Below, piece by piece: positions 10,780-23,622 of a stretch of 64,000 nt of DNA. Below the pieces are notes generated by a model. The model saw only the letters and a list, made by a program, of their open reading frames with translations. It had not been told where the DNA came from and ran no database searches. Origin of the DNA: Immersiella caudata (Eukaryota > Ascomycota > Sordariomycetes > Sordariales > Lasiosphaeriaceae). Numbering within the stretch: position 1 is the stretch's first letter; the number at the start of each line of letters is the position of its first letter. The stretch lies in the NCBI GenBank assembly GCA_030512335.1, contig JAULSU010000004.1, positions 3,720,001 through 3,784,000 of the forward strand. Direction: 5' to 3'. Made by a program: the position numbers and the translations under genes.

Positions 10780-11803
10780 ATGAAGGACGGCGGACCAAAC
10801 GGGTTGGAGGCCCCACGAGCGCCTCCGAAACTCAACCTCGAGGCCGCAAAGGCTCCGTCCCTCGCCGCCGTCGCAACACCAAAGGCCGTCGCAGTCATGG
10901 AGACGCCCCCTAAGTGGAACACTAAGAACCTCTCCTGGCGCCTCGGCGCCGACATGGTCAGCGCGGCCTCGGCCGCCGTGCTAGTCGCCCCGATCATCTC
11001 CATCATCGACCGGTATGCCCCCCCTCTTCCCCACGTTCCATCCTCCCGGATCCCCAGCGAAAACAAAACTAACCCGCCTTCCCCACAGTTCCATCATGGA
11101 GAACGCCTCCGGCCGACGCACCCTCGGCGCATCCCTCCGCGCCTCCTTCACCTCCCTCCTCCTCCGCCCTCACCACACGATCCTCTCCAAGCCCTTCGCC
11201 CTCATCTTCGCCCTGTACGGCGGCACGTACCTAACCGCCAACACCGTCGACACCCTCTCCTCGACCGTCCACAACAAACCCGCACACACCATCACCTCCG
11301 GCACCGCCAAGTTCGCCGCCTCCTCCGCCGCCAACATTTCCCTCTGCATCTACAAAGACCAAGTCTTCGCACGCCTCTTCGGCCCTCCCGGCTCCGGCCC
11401 TTCCCGCCCCGTGGCCCTCCCAACGTACCTCCTCTTCGCAGCGCGCGATTGCATGACCATCTTCGCGTCCTTCAACGTGCCGCACATCCTGGGTCCTGTC
11501 CTGACCCAAAATCTCTCCAAAGAGGTACAAAAATACGCGTCGGGCGCGACACTTGCACAATTCGCAGCTCCGGCGGCGGTGCAGCTGTTTAGTACGCCGG
11601 TGCACCTGCTGGGGCTGGATATCTATAATCAGCCGTTCGATAGGAGGAACGGGCGACCTGGTTGGCGGGAGAGGTGGAACCAGGTGGGGAGGAATTGGGC
11701 GGTGAGCACGGCGGCGAGGATATGTAGGATCGTGCCTGCGTTTGGGGTGGGCGGAGTGGTTAATATGAAGGTGAGAGAGGGATTGATGGGGCGGTTAAGT
11801 TAA
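10780..11803 (+). CDS. Conserved fungal mitochondrial-type membrane protein
   Basis: Exons 10780-11012 and 11089-11803 encode 315 residues. The intron has donor GTATGC and acceptor CCACAG and restores an Arg codon. The first 45 residues are A/P/K-rich, and a hydrophobic segment lies near residues 58-76 (SAASAAVLVAPIISII). Further amphipathic or hydrophobic segments follow, including SFTSLLLRP, ALIFALYGGTYL, TYLLFAARDCMTIFASF and QFAAPAAVQLF. The layout of repeated short hydrophobic helices separated by basic loops looks like an organelle inner-membrane protein. I recognise the type from fungal genomes but know no experimentally named member, so no function is given. The open frame upstream of 10780 has no ATG. 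Confidence 0.75.
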
Positions 11804-12188
11804 AATTGGGAGGGATGGTGAACGTGACCCATGACATGAGTGCTTTTGCGCTGAGCGCTGTTGACGTTGTTTGGTATTGGTACCGCTTCGGACGTTCAGC
11901 TTTTGCTGCTGTTCTGTTAGGAGGCTTGGAAGGAAAAGCTGGCGTTCGGTTGTAATAACAGTTTGTCTCGTAACGAATTTGGTTGGCGTTCATATGGGTC
12001 GGATACGCCTGCGGGCTGTAGGTATAGACGGACATCTCACCCCTCTGATAGATATAGAATAGGGTAATGGTATGGACGTATTGGACCGGTAGCACACTGA
12101 AGGCGTTGCGTTGAAAGAGAGAAATCGACATGGCGCGGGCTCGAGCTATGCAACTGTATATCTAACCCTCTAACTCCGCAAATCCCTT
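11804..12188. other. Convergent intergenic
   Basis: 3' flanks of the membrane-protein gene (+) and VPS36 (-). No gene is visible. Confidence 0.5.
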
Positions 12189-14292
12189 TCACAAAAAGCC
12201 CCCTTCTTTCAGAGCCTTCATAATCTTGTCGTGAGATTCTTTGGCCTCGTTGGGCCTCGACTTGCCCTCGCCAGTGTCGATAAAGTTCTCCCAGAACTTC
12301 AAGCCCTCGATGCCCTCCTCTCGGCAGAGTACACCCTTCTCTTCTGCCATTTCTAGCTCTTCCTCTGCGACGCCGATGCTCCATCCGAACCTCTCTGCAA
12401 CATCCCTCGCCGTTACCCCGCGGCCGAACTCGCGCCAGTCCCATTCAACATCGCGATCGGGCGGAAACTCGTGAAGATCCTTCATCCACGCCAGGAGGGC
12501 ACGGATGGTCGTCTCGTCGGTGCGATCCTTACCCTGGACAACTTTGACACCCGACTTGAAGGTGCGGAGCCGCACTGGTAGACCCAACTTCTCCCACAGA
12601 TTTGCCGCCTTCTCAAAATCCGAAGGGCTGACCAGCTCCACGCCCCCTCTTGCACGGTTGAAGACGGCCCAGAGGTCTACGAGAGACATGATACCGCCGG
12701 CCCGTTTGAGGACACCGCGCCCGTCATCGGTCAGGAACTCGGCGAGATTGCGTGCCAGTTCTGACAGGTAAAGCGAGTCGCCGCCACCGCTGGTACCAAC
12801 GATGTCCTTGGTTGTGATTAGCCCCAGCTGGCTGGCAGACTCTGCTAGCAACGCGGTCTCGCTCGCACTCCCACCGGCTCCTCCAGGTTGCACCTGACGA
12901 GCAAATCGTTCGGCCAGCGCCACAATATCCTTGGCCGAGGCCATCAGCGCTTCCAGGTCCTCAAACGCGCTCCCGATCACCAGCTCGTTATTTTTGCGCA
13001 TTGCTTGACCTCGCCGCTCGAGGCCAGCGATGCCTGCGACCTTGACCCGCTCAACAGGACTCCCGGTACCAGCATCCGCCCCCGTGCCGGTTCCATTGCC
13101 ACCAAGCGAGTCTGAGCGGGAGGACCTGGGAATCGGCGGCGCACCTTGGAGGAGCCATTTTCGCTGTGTCATACATCCCTTGAGTCGTTCGTAAAATATC
13201 TTTTCCCCGCCACCGCGGAATGACACCTTGACGCTTTCAGGGGTATCCAAACTATGGGCGGCCGCGCTCAGAGGCGTGCTTAGGAATGGCCCCGGGGAGT
13301 CGGTCTCCGTTCTGGCTTGCTGGTTGAACTCGGCGGGGAGATCGTGGGAGATCAAGGGGGCGCCGCATATCTCGCAGGACAGAAGTGAGGGGTGGTTGAG
13401 GAAGGTGCATCGTGGGCACTGAAACGATGCATCTGGGTCGGAAGTTCGGGGAGAAGAATTCGTGCCCCTTCCTGGCGTGGAAGGCAACCCAGGGGCGCTG
13501 ATTTGGGCGGCACTGAACTCGGACACAGGCCTTGGCCTGACTGGTAGAGGCGTGTACAGTGTCGGTGCGGGTTGTCTGCTGGTGGCATTCGAAATCGAGG
13601 CCTTCAAGATATGGGCCAGCGTAGGTTTGATACCGCAAGCTAAACATGGGGGCAACGGTGTGTGCGCGCTGGCTGTCGAGGGGTCGAAGTTCGATGGCAC
13701 GGGGTTGGAGAAGCTACAGATGGTACAAACCCAGGTAGCTGTGCTTGCCGGCGGTGGCTTCATAGGCGGCGCCCTGACAGGGCTGCCAGTCCGCGTCACT
13801 GAGGAGCTACCAGTTCCTGGTGTAATCCCTGGCGGCCGAGGTTGGAGAGATGAACGTTTGGTGGCCTTGGGGATTAGCGTGATCTTGGCCGATGACTTGA
13901 GGAAGCCGGCCTGGAGAGACGAGTAAGCACATGGAAAGACCAGACGAAGAGATGTGCGTACATAGAACTCGTAGCGCTCCACATCCTTAAGATCGAGGGC
14001 AACGGAGTGTTTTCGAGGCTCGGCCTTATCCACGTAGCACACACGATGCGATGTCAGATAGACCTGGCCGTTCTGCTGGTTTGGGACTTTGTATTTCCTG
14101 GAGCACAGCAACTGGTCAACCTCATCTCATTCACTCGTCACGCCCCGCGCGAGCCGGAGTCAGGGAGTCAGGGCCACAACACGCGACTCACCCCTCATAT
14201 AACCCCACATTGTCCTGCACGAAGAGCAGGTCCTCATCTGGCAGGTACGCAGGCCGCAGAGCGGTTGTCAAGTCGATTTGCTTGAGAAACAT
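12189..14292 (-). CDS. VPS36: ESCRT-II subunit Vps36
   Basis: Three minus-strand exons, 14292-14192, 14097-13962 and 13910-12189, encode 652 residues. Introns are 94 bp (GTGAGT...CTCCAG) and 51 bp (GTACGC...CTCCAG). Exon 1 (start MFLKQIDLTT) and exon 2 give the first half of the GLUE domain (residues 1 to about 100), which binds phosphoinositide and ubiquitin. Two NZF zinc fingers follow: CTIC...CLAC near 139-172, with a long insert between knuckles, and CPRC...CEIC near 243-260. The EAP30 winged-helix region covers about 370-640. In the ESCRT-II complex Vps36 joins Vps22 and two Vps25 on endosomes to sort ubiquitinated cargo. The size and the paired NZF insert fit fungal Vps36. The first exon was found by hand because it is only 33 codons. 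Confidence 0.95.
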
Positions 14293-14740
14293 CCGTCATA
14301 CTTGGGGGAAGGCTGTCCCGGCCGTGATGTTCGGGAATGCTGCAGGCGCATTTGGTTTCGGCAGCACCGTTGACGTAGGTAGCTTGAGCTGCCGTCGCGG
14401 GGCCGGTTAGCGATCACTACGTTGTTATCGGTGCGCGGCTCCACCATCCTCACTAGACCGCTGATTAGTCAGGTTAAACGAATATTCACATATCCGAGAT
14501 TGGGCTGCGCCTGACCAGCTGATTCGCGCCCTCCCAAAATTTGGGTGCGCCCACCTTTTGTTCAACCGTCTTTCTTCCATCAAACTTCACCGCCATCCCC
14601 CGTATTCCCATCAACGTCAGCAACGAACAGCATCAGCGCTCTCGTCGTGATATCGCTGGACAAAAGAAACAAAGCCGGTTTCTCGTATTTAACTTCTCTA
14701 ACTCCTGCCCTTCTCTGATTTTGTTCTGCACTGCAGCCGA
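14293..14740. other. Divergent promoter VPS36 / THP3-like
   Basis: 448 bp between two divergent housekeeping-type genes. The segment before 14741 is pyrimidine-rich. No gene is visible. Confidence 0.5.
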
Positions 14741-16453
14741 ATGTACGCCCACAACATGGTACCTTCGTGGCCTCCAGTTCCGCCGCCACCGGGCACGCAG
14801 GCGGCGGCTGGTTTTGCGTCCCCATATCAAAGTAAGTTTATTCGCGCCTCAGATTTTTCGGTCATCGCTGATATTTTCTTCACCAGCTACCGCATTCACC
14901 CCAGTCCAGGTCCGCCAGTCTTTTGGCCAACCTTACCCTGCACCCCAACCCGCATATCCTGTCCATGCCTACGGCTCTCCTTCTCACGTCACTCAATCTC
15001 CCCAAACTAATCACTCCCCATCTGTAACGCCCGCTTCGCCTGCCCCCTCCGCCGAGCCTGCGAGAAAGAAGACCGTCTGGCCTGAATCAGTGCGCAACTA
15101 CGTGCAACGCTCCTTCCTGCCCGCCAACCTTGATGACACTGTTTCCCGGCAAGAGATGGAGGCCAAGCTGAAGGAGACCATCACGGCGGCTAATGATGGT
15201 GGCTACATGTACACGATCAATTGGGAGGCCATGCCGTTGCCCCAGCAGATGATCAAAGCCGAGCGCGCCCGATCCCACACTGTCCAACCACCTCCAGCCA
15301 TCCCTACGGCTGATCCGTCATTTTCCAGCCCTCCCGCGGCAACTTCCAAGAAGAGAAAGTCTTCGGACCTGACCGACACGGACTTGGCCGCTGGAGCGTG
15401 GCGAAATAACGGCAATCGTCTCGAAGATCGCGTCACCTTTACCGCAGACAAGCGTCTGACCGCCAACGAGTCTCCCAAAACCATGAGTAAGTTTCAGAAG
15501 CAACAGCAAAAGAATATGGAGAAGCGGCAGAAGCGTTTCCACGGTGATTACACTACGCATCGCGAGCCCAGCCCGCCCCCCAGCGACGGTCCCGTCGTTG
15601 GCACGTGCCAAACCTTAGAGAAGCGCTACCTTCGTCTGACTGCTCCGCCTGTACCGTCACAGGTTCGGCCTGAGTCGGTTCTGCGGCAGACACTGGAGCT
15701 TTTGAAGCAAAAGTGGAGGAAGGAACAGAACTACTCGTATATTTGCGACCAGTTCAAGTCGATGCGCCAGGACCTCACAGTGCAGAACATTAGGAACGAG
15801 TTTACCGTGGAAGTGTACGAAATCCACGCTCGGATAGCATTGGAGAAGGGTGACCTCGGTGAGTATAATCAGTGCCAGACGCAGCTCAAGGCTTTGTATC
15901 AGCGCGGCATCAAGGGGAAGCCTCTTGAGTTCAAGGCCTACCGTATTTTGTATTTCATCCACACCGCAAACCGCTCGGCGCTGAATGACGCCCTGGCGGA
16001 TCTAACCACAGCAGAAAAGGCGGAGCGGCCGATCAAGCACGCCCTTGACGTCCGCTCTGCCCTAGCCTTGGGCAACTACCATCGTTTCTTCCGGCTTTAC
16101 AACGACACTCCAAACATGGGTGCCTACCTGATGGACATGTTCGTCGGTCGTGAACGTCTAGCTGCGTTGTGCAACCTTTGCAAGGCGTAAGTTTCCATGT
16201 CCTCTCCCATCTCGTTACTTCTGCTGACACCTGCTCCAGTTACAAACCAGACGTGCCCCTTCGGTTTATCACTGAGGAGCTTTACTTCGAGTCTGATGCC
16301 GATGCAGCTCAGTTCATTCTTGACCATGACGGCCAGCATCTCCTCGAGGACCGAAACGGTACCGTGGTGTTCCTGACCGGGAAGGCCGGCCAGCACTTCG
16401 AAGGCCCAAGGGCCGCAGCCTTTGCTCGGGTTGATATCAAGGGCCAGATATGA
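14741..16453 (+). CDS. SAC3/GANP family protein, THP3-like
   Basis: Exons 14741-14831, 14887-16186 and 16240-16453 encode 534 residues. Introns: GTAAGT...TCACCAG (55 bp) and GTAAGT...CTCCAG (53 bp), both in phase. The N-terminal 100 residues are P/Q/A-rich. A conserved WPESVRNYVQRSF block at about residue 108 is typical of the THP3/LENG8 group. A basic coiled stretch (KFQKQQQKNMEKRQKRF) follows. The SAC3/GANP helical-repeat domain runs from about residue 290 to 510, including YICDQFKSMRQDLTVQNIRN. In yeast Thp3 pairs with Csn12 and acts in transcription elongation and mRNA maturation. That role is carried over from the family. The start is the first ATG of the short first exon. Confidence 0.9.
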
Positions 16454-19400
16454 CCACGCCACACATTTCTTCTTATTCGTTTTGCGCAGGTGGTCCACCG
16501 ACCAATCCCTGGCCTGGAGGCGGGCCAGCACCTCATTCTCGTAGTCTCACCTTCGTTCCCGGAGATCACGCACCGCCCCTCCGCCGTGTTTCTCTGTTTT
16601 ATTTTCGTCCCCTCGACATTGCACGTTGTCGTTCTTCAGCGCCGTTGATTGTCAGACCCGATTTGAAGTCTGGCTTGGGAGCCATGGATCTTGGAAGACA
16701 CTCGATCATTCGACATTGTCACACGACCGCCGAGTCTGCGGCCTTCGAACAAAGTCTTGTCCTACAATCTGACGGCGATCTCGCCAGCTTACCATTCCAC
16801 CTAGTGCATAGTCAGCTCGCGACTGGGGGCATTTTTGGACCCGCTGCAACGTTAATCGTGGCGCTTGGGTCCATCGAGGGCATTTGGCGGCGCAGAGCAC
16901 ATACAGTGTGCGAGTGTTTTGGTGTAGGGGCACGCTCTAATGAACGACCGTGATGATGGATGGTCGACAGGATCGTTTACGGCGCTGTCGGGGGTCATCA
17001 GAGAACGAATATCATCAGCTGCGCACACGGATGGGGGTTGACGGGGCATGGATAAGCCTCCGTTATAGAGAGATGGGACGCACGCTTGATGGTAGCATTT
17101 TGCTGCGGAGAGTTGGTCGGTTAGATACCCATGATTTTTCTTGGGAATATGGTTCGGGGCATCCCTTGCATCCTCCAGTCAGAGGCAGGGCATTTTTGGG
17201 AAGAACAAACATGGCGTTCACGCAAGTCGGCCACTGGCGTTCAGGAGCATTAAAAGGTGTACGTAGTGCTTGACTGCAGTTCTTGCCTTCGTAATGGAGC
17301 ATTCTATCCTTCAAACTTGAGTGACATGTCACAAGGAGCAGTCAAGGCGATTTGGGAGGCCGAGGCTCCGCGCTTCCCCGCACTTGTAGCACTCAACTGT
17401 CTTGCTCTTCATTCAGGTGCACCTGAGGTGTTACGAGTTCAACCTATTTTGTCGACATCTACACTACTCGGACATATTCTCAAACTCGCCTCATGGGTAA
17501 CGACACGCGGCGAAGCTCCCAGCAACGTTTCGTTACGAAACCATCCTCGTGCGCCTGATTGAGTTCCAAGGCACAATGTATGCAGGCTGCGTGCGGACAC
17601 AACTCAGGAAGGCAACGAGTCCAAGTCACATTATCAACGCCTGCTGCAAACACACTCCCTTGCGTAACGGCGCTTCTACGTGGGCGTCGATGCCGTGCAC
17701 TCTCCTTGGGCGGTCGATGAACCCATACAGTTTCTTGCGCACTGACGTAAACCTGGCCGCGGATACGGGTTGCGAAGCAGGTTGGGATGACGACAGACCG
17801 TCGACCGTATGACAGGCAGACGATCAACCACGAGAGGTTCGCTATTCCCAAGCTACTTCACAGCAAACGGTTCATCCGGTCCACCAGGAGAGGAGATGAA
17901 ATGATTTGCTTAGTCATGTCACGCATTGAAAGTCGGTGTTTACCCGGATCAACGTGGCTGAGGGGGGAGGAGGACTAGAGTATTACTTCATCCCAAGGGT
18001 GGGTTGGGTGCCAAGAGCAGAGATCGCGGGGGAGGAAGGGAGATCACAGGGTGTCGAGTGGAGGGCTCAGCCCTTGCTTCGTCGAACCGGGTCCAAGACG
18101 GACAGAGATTGTCCGCTGGACGTCACTGGTGAGGTGTGGTCGATGCCGTTTCAGAATCCCCATCTTATCAGGTTTCACGTTGCTGCGGCGACGATCGGGA
18201 CGGGTTGGATCCGATGGAGTGCAGGGGTTGAGGGCATGAAAATGGATTTGGAATCTTGAGTTGGACGTGTAAAAGAGAAACGCAGTAGCCATGATTGGGC
18301 TTGTTGTTTATGAGGTTGATGTGAAAGGGGCTGGGGAGATGCTTCTGGAAGCTGCCGAGCCCGCTACGGACGGACGGCAGGACGGGACTCTGAGAATTCC
18401 CGGGAGACGAGCACTGATAGGTCCGGCCACTGGGAAACTGCCGGTGCGTCCAAAAATACGGTTGCGATTGGAAACCCCTCGAGTCACAAGAAGAAAGCAA
18501 GATGGTGGCTATGGCGCCCAGCTCGAAGACGTGCGGGGGTTTGGCGGTGCCGAAGCTGGGAGGCTTTGCGAGAGGTATGGTAGCCACTGTGATTTCGCCC
18601 GTGAGAATTGGGCGAGGCAAGGTCGTCGGCAAGAAGAGTAGACGACCATGCAGAATTCACACTTGGCCAGCGATGAGTCTTCGTTGTGGTGCGGATAGCA
18701 GGGGCCCGAGAGGCTGACCCGAAACGCTGGCAACGCCAGGGTCTTCCCTGCCGCGTTGATCCCTTGGCGAGGGGTTTACCGTGGGCAGATCTGGAGAGAG
18801 GGGCACGTCGATGCCACCAGTCAGTCCAGTGGGATGATACGAAAAGAAGCGAGGGTCAAGAAGAGGTAGAGAATTTTTCAAGAGAGGGGTGGAGGGGCAG
18901 TCTGCGAATCGTCAGCCAAATGGATGCGCGCGCCAGGGATGGCCACTCCACAGCGCGTAATGCCATTCCGCCGGGTCCTGCTTTCGAGAGAGGCGCACCC
19001 AGAACCTGTCGTCGGGTTTTCGTATCCACTTGGCATCTCCCGTGAGCCAAGCGTGGGCACTTGGACTTCATGCAGAAACCTGTCGAGTCGAGTGGCTCTG
19101 TGTCACAAATGCCGTGGAAGGGCTGGAAAAGGTACGAAATCTGTGCATGGCAAACATGCAGGGGCTTCCACTCCTTACATCGCCATGTCCAGTTCTCAGG
19201 CAGCACATCGGAGAGTGCGAGTGCCCAGCACGCTGCCAGCAGGGAGAGCCTCTGCAAGATTCGCAAAGTAGCTCTCACTGGGCAGCAAGCCGCAGATCGG
19301 CCGGGAGGTTATCGATAAGGCCGTGATGCCCGTCCCACCTTCGAGGCCAAGGAAGCAGCTGCAGGCGCAGAGGCAGCTGGCGGCATGGAGATGCATTGAA

Positions 19401-21312
19401 CGAGAAGTACTGCGCATGTCGATCCGAATTTATTGGCTGCCTCCAAGGGGGTTGGAACTTGCTGTGGAAGTCGCGCGGAATGTCGTCCATCCACTGTTCC
19501 GGAGAGCGTTTACAGCTCAGGTCGTCCTCTCCGACCGCTTGCGCCGCTCCATCCAGGCGACGCACCAGCCGACACCTGGTCGGTGCGCCGAAATCGCGGG
19601 GTCTTCTCGAAGTTGTGCGAACTGCAGCGCGGCAAGCTTAGAACAGCCTAACTCCCGTGCCGCGCTCTCACCTGTACTGGTAATGGAAGCGACCATTTCG
19701 GTTTCCTCGTAGTGGCGGTCGGCAGGCACTGCGTACAGGGCTGCATGAGGGCAAAAGAATCAGAGCGGTAGTAGAGAGTGCAATCAGATGTCCATCTCGT
19801 CGCCGCTAACAACCCAACCTCTCCCAGTCTGGAGCCCTCATTGCGCTAGTCTAGCTCCTTGCCCTAGTGGATATCGGCTAGCAAGTCGTAGCGGGCCCCG
19901 AAGAATTGGACCGGCTACAGAACTGGCCGATGACAGCCGGGCTGATAACAGAGGAGCAGTAGCGGGTTGTAATGCGATCACGTCCTCCCTGCACGATATG
20001 ATGCAGCGCCGAGTGCTGTTGCATCAAAATGGTAAGTGATGTCGAGGGCTTGCCCCCCAGGACCGTTCGTTGCAGCTAAAGGTACCTTGCCAGGCAAGCC
20101 AACCACGCTGCTCCTCCACCCGACTTCGTCCCTGGCTGCTATCCGACAGGCCTGGCTTGAATCTCGTTGCGAAATAGCACATACAGGCCGTTCCTGTCTA
20201 CTGGGTCTTTCTCGTCACCATGACTTGTTTGGCTGCAGGTCAAGGAAAGTGTGGCCGTGCTGGAGCCTTGGGGGGGGGGGGGTGGTCCCGGACCGCGTTC
20301 TCCATCTCCTGGTCGTTGGGCGTCACCAACTTACCTATGCACCTATGCTTCTCAGTCTGCCATCCACGATGCCGTAGATAGGTCAATCGGCGCCTCCGCC
20401 GTCAACGGCCTCCAGCCCTAGCTGTCAAAAGCCGGCCACGGCCCATCCGCTTCATTTGCTGCAGACTGGCCCGCAGGCGAGGGTCGTGGGAACCCTGGTT
20501 CGGTCGGGCACTCCCATCGAATTTAGCCCGCGCGCAACCCAGCCCGTGCTGGACAATCCTTCCTACACCCCTCCCCAGTCAATCAGCGCGGGCCTGGCCT
20601 TCCAACATTTTCCACCCGCTCCGTCCCCCTGCTGTCATCCCCCCCCATCCATCCGCTTTAAGAGCATCTTCGTGCCCGGATCGCCGCCTTTTGCTCACTC
20701 CTTCCCCGCTACCGCCCATACCTATCTCTGTGCAATCGTCATCTTCAGCACGCGACCACGATTGATCTAACGACGACAACATTCGCCCCTGAGAGTGCGG
20801 ATGAACAAAGGACGTGGACCCCGCAACACCGCGATTTACTAAGACCACTCAGCCAACCGGACAAAGAGGCAGCCAAACGGCCTTTTCTCTAGCGACGCCC
20901 GCCAACAACCGCTGATCGGTTGAACCCACAACACCATCGCATTCGCGCTTGTCAAACCGTCGAACCGCCGACGATAATAATAACTATCGCGCCCCTCGCA
21001 CGGCCGCTATCTTCCGTAACCGGGGATCCGAGACGCAGACGCCGCCGCCCGGGACCTATTGAAGAGGGGAAGAAGAGGGAGAGAGAAAAAAATATTCCGC
21101 CGTCGCTCCCGCCCGCCCTCCGCACTTCGAAACGGCGCATTTCAATACGTTACACTGATCCAAAGCCACCGGAGAGACGCTGTCCAGCATTGAGCTGGCG
21201 TAACCCAAACCGCCTGCTGCGCGCGCCGAGTCGATTGCTCATCATCGGCCCCTCCTGTCTCTGATCGCGACCAGGAACTTTGAACCTCGCTCGAGAGGGG
21301 GCGTCAAACACA
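16454..21312. other. Long gene-poor stretch upstream of BEM1
   Basis: 4.86 kb without a coding region I can support. Open frames reach about 167 codons but overlap on both strands, begin at non-ATG codons or lack splice logic. A run of about 12 G lies near 20271-20282. From about 20500 the plus strand becomes C/T-rich up to the BEM1 start, as in a long fungal leader. It may be a large regulatory region, hold a noncoding RNA, or hide a multi-exon gene. Confidence 0.4.
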
Positions 21313-23622
21313 ATGAAGGTACGTCATCCACGCCATGCGGCTGCTCTCTGCCGTCGCCCTCGTCAGCTTTGCCTTTGGCTTCGGCGCCGCCATTCACGGC
21401 TGCCTCCGGTAGTGAATCCGACGCCAAAACACATTCCCTTCCAGCCACATCATCGCTGTGTACCCTCGCGTGTTTGAGCAACCCCAAGCACCAACCATCA
21501 AGCCTATCCGCATCTAGCCACTTTCCCCTCCCTCCCCTCCTGCGATTCCCGGCACTGCAAATGTCTCCGCCGACGAGCGCGCATGTTCCGAGTTTCCGAT
21601 CTCGCCGCTAACCGCAATGAACTTTTTGAAGGCTCTACGAAGGTCGATCAAGGGGGACAAGGATAATAAACCACACATTAGTATCGCGCCCAAGTCTGCG
21701 GTTGCGATTGTACCGCCCAAAAAAGTGCGTACCGATGACTCTGAGCGCCCCCCGCTAAATCCGCAAGCCCCGCTCACTGGGAGGGGCCACACCGCTATCC
21801 GCCCCCGTCGCTACGGTGCTAACCAGCAGCATAACAGGTTATCCGAGCTCTCTACGACTACGAGGCGCAAGGACCGCAAGAGCTGAGCTTCTCGCGCGGC
21901 GACTTCTTCCACGTTATCGGGCGTGAAAATGACCCCGACTGGTACGAGGCATGCAACCCCGCGCTCCCAGACGCACGTGGTTTGGTGCCCGTGTCCTTCT
22001 TCCAGTCTTTGGGGCGAACCGAGCGCGACAGCGGGTCGCAGCCCGACACTTCCAGCGCCCCGCGCTCAGTGCCGTCCAAGGGCCCTGGGCCCGACCACGA
22101 CTCCGGCTACGGCGATGCTCCCACGTCCGGTTCTGTGACGGCCAGCCAGCGCGCTTCCAAGACGGGAAGCAGGGCAGGGGCCATGGTATATGGCGTCGTC
22201 ATGTACGACTTCCAGGCAGAGCGTGCAGATGAGCTGGAGGCCAAGGCCGGCGAGGCCATCATCGTCATCGCCCAGTCCAACCCCGAGTGGTTCGTTGCGA
22301 AGCCCATCGGGCGTCTCGGCGGCCCCGGTCTCATTCCTGTAACGTTTGTCGAGATCCGAGACATGGCGTCCAACACTCCGGTCGCCAACCCCCAAGATGC
22401 GGTGCGGAGAGCCGGCATCCCCAAAGTCGAAGAGTGGAAGAAGATGGCTGCAGATTATAAGAATTCCAGCATCACACTCGGGAAGTTTGAGGTTGGCGGC
22501 GCTCCTAAGCAATCTCTCGAGTCTGACATGGAGCGCATGAGCATCCAGCCTGGCGGTGCCCGACCAGGCGCCCCCAATCCCGCTGTCCAGGTGAGTTTCG
22601 AGGAGTCGCCGGGAATTCCGTCATGTTTATCTAACAAGAGCCGCCAGCCACCAGCAATGCCGCAGCAACAACAACCACAGCAACAACCGCAAGCCCAGCA
22701 GCCCCGGTACACCGCGCAGCAAAACCCTGTACAACAAAACACTTACGCCTCCAAGTCCACTTCGCAGCTGTTTGCCCCCATCAACGCCCGGATACCAAGG
22801 TACTGCTTCGCCGAAGACAAGTACTGGTTTGTCATAGAGGCCGAGCTGGAGGACGGCCGAACCTGGGAACTGTCACGATACTATGAAGACTTCTACGACT
22901 TTCAAATCGCGCTTCTCACCGAGTTCCCTGTCGAAGCTGGGACGACGGGAGACAAGCAACGAACGCTCCCCTACATGCCCGGACCTGTCAACTACGTGAC
23001 AGATGCCATCACCGAAGGGCGCCGCCACAACCTGGATGCCTATGTCAAGAACCTCCTTGCGCAACCGGCATACATTTCGAGGTGCAGTCTGGTAAAACAG
23101 TTCTTCGCCCCTAGAGAGGGCGACTACGAGATTGATCCAAACACCTTTGGCGACGAGTACCGTCTATCAGGAGGGTCTCAGCGGTCGTCAACCGACTCGC
23201 CTGCTGATGGAGCTTCACGACAATCATCGAGGCAGAACCTGAACGGCAACGGCTACTCAGGACTCTCCGCCCCAACGCGACAGATGATGGGCAGCAACGG
23301 CCAGCCACAGATGACGCGCCAGCCATCATCCCTTTCCCAACCTTCTCAAACATCACTGTCACCAGGAATTCAGCAGGCTGGAGCCCAGATGAAGGTGAAA
23401 TTGAGTTACAACGGCGATATCATTGCTATCAAGGTCCCGTCCGACATTGCCTTCCGAGGGCTGTACGACAGAATTCTCGAGCGCTTGAGAATCGCGCAGG
23501 GCGAATCTGTCCGGCTGTTTTACAAAGATGAATCAACTGGCGACAAGCCACAGCTCATGAACGACTCACAGCTGGATGAGGCGCTGGAGCGAAACGAGAA
23601 GCTCGTAATCTTTGTCGAATAG
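21313..23622 (+). CDS. BEM1: Polarity scaffold Bem1/Scd2
   Basis: Proposed exons: 21313-21318 (ATG AAG only), 21632-21724, 21838-22590 and 22648-23622, 608 residues. The microexon is followed by GTACGT. Its intron ends in a CTAAC branch about 20 bases before TTTTTGAAG, giving the start MKALRRSIKG. The simpler alternative is ATG 21617 (MNFLKALRRS, 611 residues). Later introns: GTGCGT...ATAACAG, and GTGAGT...CGCCAG with CTAAC. The latter is 57 bp, a multiple of three and open, so retention would also stay in frame. Domains: SH3-1 at about 34-90 (VIRALYDYE), SH3-2 at about 150-210 (VVMYDFQAE), a polyQ linker, PX at about 335-440, and PB1 at about 532-608. Bem1 links Cdc42, its GEF Cdc24 (via PB1) and PAK kinases at growth sites. 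Confidence 0.95.

Noticed and set aside
18856..19278. Signal-peptide-like minus-strand frame
   Set aside because: It begins at GTG, not ATG, and shows no splice signals or domain.
16454..21312. Secondary-metabolite cluster or other large gene
   Set aside because: No synthase, P450 or transporter motif is visible in any frame.
21617..21724. BEM1 start at MNFLKALRRS
   Set aside because: Not excluded, but the ATG-AAG microexon with its donor, branch and acceptor explains the sequence better.
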